The notes under the pieces are model-generated. The model had not been told where the DNA came from. It searched no databases and worked only from the letters and a program-made list of their open reading frames with translations. From Riemerella columbina (GTDB taxonomy: Bacteria; Bacteroidota; Bacteroidia; Flavobacteriales; Weeksellaceae), in assembly GCF_030517065.1 (NCBI RefSeq), contig NZ_CP103950.1, positions 806,001 to 870,000 on the forward strand: a DNA stretch of 64,000 nucleotides, written 5' to 3'. The position numbers were made by a program, and so were the translations under genes. Shown piece by piece: positions 61,321 to 64,000 of the stretch (its first letter is position 1; every line of letters starts with the position of its first letter).

Positions 61321-64000
61321 ATGAAAAAGATTTTACTTTTATTTATATTTTTATTACTAAGTTTTTTTACTTTGAATGCCCAATCATATAATTTAAGGAT
61401 ATATAATTATGATTTAGATACTTGGACAAAAAGGGGTAGGTGCGGTACTAACGAAGTGAAAATAAATATCATATTTGAAGGAGGAGAACACATGAATATA
61501 TATTATGATGGATCTCCTAGAAAAAAGAAAGTAAAAGAGTTATTAAATTCAACTTTTAATAAGAAGATATCAAAAATAGAATTTTATGCTTTTATACATG
61601 GACACGCTCGACTGGACATTGGGAGTAGTTGTAATGGAAATTCTTCAAAAGTTGATATTATAGAAAGTATTCCTTATGGTGGTTGTGAACCCAATGGTAT
61701 TATTAGAGGGCATAATGATAGAGGTAGTGCTGAAATCTCAGCAAGTTTTAATTACCAAGTTAATCCTATAATCAATATTAGTTCTGTGGATCCTAGATAT
61801 AGTTCAATAGGATATAACGACACAAAAGAAATATCGGTAACTTCTGATTCTAAAGGTTTTAGTTCGGAGACTTATAATTGGGAATATCAAGTCGTTGATT
61901 CTAAATTAGGTGAAACACTTTCCGATAGTAATTGGAATAGTATGCCTTCAAATTTAAATTTTTCTGAAAAAATTGTTTTTACACCATCAAGTTTCTTACA
62001 TATAAACTCTATAGGAAAAAGAATATATTTTAGGATTAAAGCTTGTAATAAACCGAGTAATTATATATGGTTTGATCTTTTAACTTCTGCACCCCATATC
62101 ACTTCACATATTTCTAATAAGACCAAATGTTTTAACACAAGAGACGGGGAATTAACACTTCATTTTGATAGAAAACTTGACAAAGGAGAGACCTTATCTT
62201 TAAGTTTAAAGAACAAATTGACAGAAACTGTGGTTGTTAATAAAGACATTACCTCTTATTTACATTCAGGTACCTCCTATACACTTGAGAATTTACCACC
62301 TGGAGAATACAGATTAAATGTACATGGCACTTATAATGGAAATTCCACTTATACCGACGGAGAAAAGCATAGCATTGATTTTGAAATTGAAAAAGCAACA
62401 CCGGTAAGCTTTCAATTATCATCCAAAACAGATGTCTATTGTTTTGAAGGAAACGATGGTGTAATTAATATAGAGGCAAAAGGAGGCACAGGAAAATATC
62501 AGTATTTAATAACAAAAGACGGAAAAAATTATTTAGACTGGACCGATTTTAATAATGCTAATAAAACTTCTATAAACGCTTTGTCAAAAGGAATTTACAA
62601 AATAAAGGTACGAGATACACATGAGTGTGTAGCCAGGGAGCCCAATGATTCGAGTCTAGAAAAAGAAATTGAAATTACGATCAGTCAGCCAAACGCTCCG
62701 ATTAGTTTAATTGATAAAGAAATAGAAATTGTACAGCCTACGGGGTATGGATTAAGCAATGGCTATATTTCTGTCATGGTACAAGGAGGAACACCAAAGT
62801 CAGACGGAAGTTATCATTATGAATGGAGAAAAGATAGCCCTACGGGGACGCTCATCACAACTGGAATAACAACCAGAGTATCAAATGATTCTTATACCAT
62901 AAAAATCAGTAATCTCACCGCCGGCAAATATTATCTCACTGTAAAAGATAAAAATTATAATGCCGCGACGGCTAAGCTAGGAAATTGTGGAATAGTATCG
63001 AAAGAATTTGAAGTAACTCAACCCGATCCATTGAAGGCAGAAATAGAAATATTACAAGATATTTCTTGTAATATTTCCAATGAATATCCTTTTAAGTTAG
63101 ATTTAAATCAGAATGGAATTCCTGACAATGCAGAAGACGGAAAAATAGAAGCAAAAGTAACAGGCGGAGTAGGAACCTATAGCTATCAATGGCAGAAATT
63201 GGATAATGGTATTTTCATAGATATTTCTGGAGCTACGGCACCTGTTTTAAAAAACATTAAAGCAGGCACCTATAAAATATTAGTAATAGATAAGAATAAG
63301 AACAAAGTCGAAGAAAAAATAGTAACGACTTATCCACCTAAGTTTGAACTATCAATGTTTGCCAATTCCATTTCATGTAATAATGAAAGTAGCGGCAGAG
63401 TTTCGGTAAAAGCAACGGGCGGAACAGGGGCTTATTCTTATGAATGGAATACAATGGATGCCACTTCCGAGGTTACAGGGCTTAGAGCTGGAAATTATTT
63501 TGTACTTGTAACAGACGCTAAAAACTGTAAGATAAAGGGCGCTGCAGAAGTCACACAGCCAGATCAAATTGTGATTACGGACGAAGAAGTTCGTAATCCG
63601 ATATGTCATAATGCTTCTAATGGATCTATTAAAATAAAAATTTCAGGAGGGACAAAACCCTATAAAATCAGCTGGTCTAATGGTGTAACGACAGAAGAAA
63701 ACTCAAATTTATCCGCAGGAAACTATGTACTAACAGTTACAGATGCCAAGGGGTGTCAAGAAATAAAAGAATATAAATTAACAAATCCAGAACCATTAAG
63801 AGTCCATATTGGGGAAGATGTAACATTGTGTGCGGGAGACACTCAAAGATACGACGCAACGATAGATGATAAAGGAGCAAGTTATTTATGGAGAAATGAA
63901 AAAGGAGAGATAATAAGCAAATTACCAACAATAGAATTATCCGATGCAGGAGTTTACACTGTTACGGTTACGGATTCCAAGGGATGTATAGGGACAGATC
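61321..64000 (+). CDS. SprB-repeat adhesin-like protein, 3' end outside the window
   Basis: The open frame runs to the window edge (893 codons seen). It has a signal peptide (LLLFIFLLLSFFTLNAQ), a variable N-terminal part, and then many SprB-type repeats of about 75 residues with GGTGAYSYEWNT, LRAGNYFVLVTDAKNC and VTQPDQI. SprB-like proteins are T9SS-exported cell-surface adhesins; the expected sorting domain would be at the missing C-terminus. With the FN3 gene it closes the toxin locus. Confidence 0.88.
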   Translation, partial: MKKILLLFIFLLLSFFTLNAQSYNLRIYNYDLDTWTKRGRCGTNEVKINIIFEGGEHMNIYYDGSPRKKKVKELLNSTFNKKISKIEFYAFIHGHARLDIGSSCNGNSSKVDIIESIPYGGCEPNGIIRGHNDRGSAEISASFNYQVNPIINISSVDPRYSSIGYNDTKEISVTSDSKGFSSETYNWEYQVVDSKLGETLSDSNWNSMPSNLNFSEKIVFTPSSFLHINSIGKRIYFRIKACNKPSNYIWFDLLTSAPHITSHISNKTKCFNTRDGELTLHFDRKLDKGETLSLSLKNKLTETVVVNKDITSYLHSGTSYTLENLPPGEYRLNVHGTYNGNSTYTDGEKHSIDFEIEKATPVSFQLSSKTDVYCFEGNDGVINIEAKGGTGKYQYLITKDGKNYLDWTDFNNANKTSINALSKGIYKIKVRDTHECVAREPNDSSLEKEIEITISQPNAPISLIDKEIEIVQPTGYGLSNGYISVMVQGGTPKSDGSYHYEWRKDSPTGTLITTGITTRVSNDSYTIKISNLTAGKYYLTVKDKNYNAATAKLGNCGIVSKEFEVTQPDPLKAEIEILQDISCNISNEYPFKLDLNQNGIPDNAEDGKIEAKVTGGVGTYSYQWQKLDNGIFIDISGATAPVLKNIKAGTYKILVIDKNKNKVEEKIVTTYPPKFELSMFANSISCNNESSGRVSVKATGGTGAYSYEWNTMDATSEVTGLRAGNYFVLVTDAKNCKIKGAAEVTQPDQIVITDEEVRNPICHNASNGSIKIKISGGTKPYKISWSNGVTTEENSNLSAGNYVLTVTDAKGCQEIKEYKLTNPEPLRVHIGEDVTLCAGDTQRYDATIDDKGASYLWRNEKGEIISKLPTIELSDAGVYTVTVTDSKGCIGTD

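Overview
The window looks like AT-rich chromosomal DNA of a Bacteroidota bacterium of class Flavobacteriia, probably near the Weeksellaceae. The reasons are the Bacteroidetes-type conjugation genes (traE-traQ, mobA/mobB), signal peptides ending in A-Q, TAnnTTTG-like promoter boxes, SprB/FN3 surface proteins, and an IS982-family insertion sequence of a kind known from Riemerella. Species is not determined. No tRNA or rRNA gene is seen.

Layout. (1) 1-3.4 kb: ordinary genes on the minus strand (membrane-anchored flavodoxin, NAD(P)-binding reductase, alpha/beta hydrolase and an AraC regulator that probably controls them). (2) 3.5-6.4 kb: an McrB/McrC modified-DNA restriction pair whose mcrC is out of frame at a run of nine T. 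(3) About 7.0-13.6 kb: a small integrative element with a tyrosine integrase, HTH proteins, a gpII-like replication protein and an AntA/AntB antirepressor. Its integrase is split by a 983-bp IS982-family element with a perfect 8-bp target duplication. (4) 14.0-43.2 kb: a CTnDOT-like integrative conjugative element. It has an IntDOT-type integrase lacking the first catalytic arginine, ssb, a DUF932 gene, a PRTRC cassette (E, C, F-like, B, ThiF), tandem HTH genes and a PIN toxin-antitoxin pair. The transfer operon follows (traA, a DUF3408 gene, a TraD-like gene, then traE F G I J K M N O Q), with a methyltransferase/nuclease restriction-modification pair placed inside it, and then mobA-mobB-T4CP. 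The divergent gap between traA and mobA holds a predicted oriT hairpin and a tract of about 276 bp with strict 4-bp periodicity (TANN).

(5) 43.3-64.0 kb: a locus that I read as a surface or secreted polymorphic-toxin system. It has a 1560-residue beta-rich secreted protein; a TANFOR-like long toxin carrier ending in a metallopeptidase, now broken by two frameshifts; a secreted partner gene; and a second toxin protein that shares a 115-bp identical linker with the first and ends in another C-terminal domain. A row of start-less toxin tips follows, each with a small immunity-like gene, including two TNT (NAD glycohydrolase)-like tails with related immunity genes. Next come a 21-bp tandem repeat array, an FN3 protein and the start of a SprB-repeat adhesin that runs off the window.

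How the parts fit. Regions 2 to 4 are a stacked mobile and defence island. The conjugative element should encode its own relaxosome, mating channel and coupling protein and could carry its R-M cargo to new hosts. Region 5 has the organisation expected of contact-dependent competition loci: carrier, swappable tips and an immunity bank. All functions are read from sequence motifs and gene order; no database search was run.
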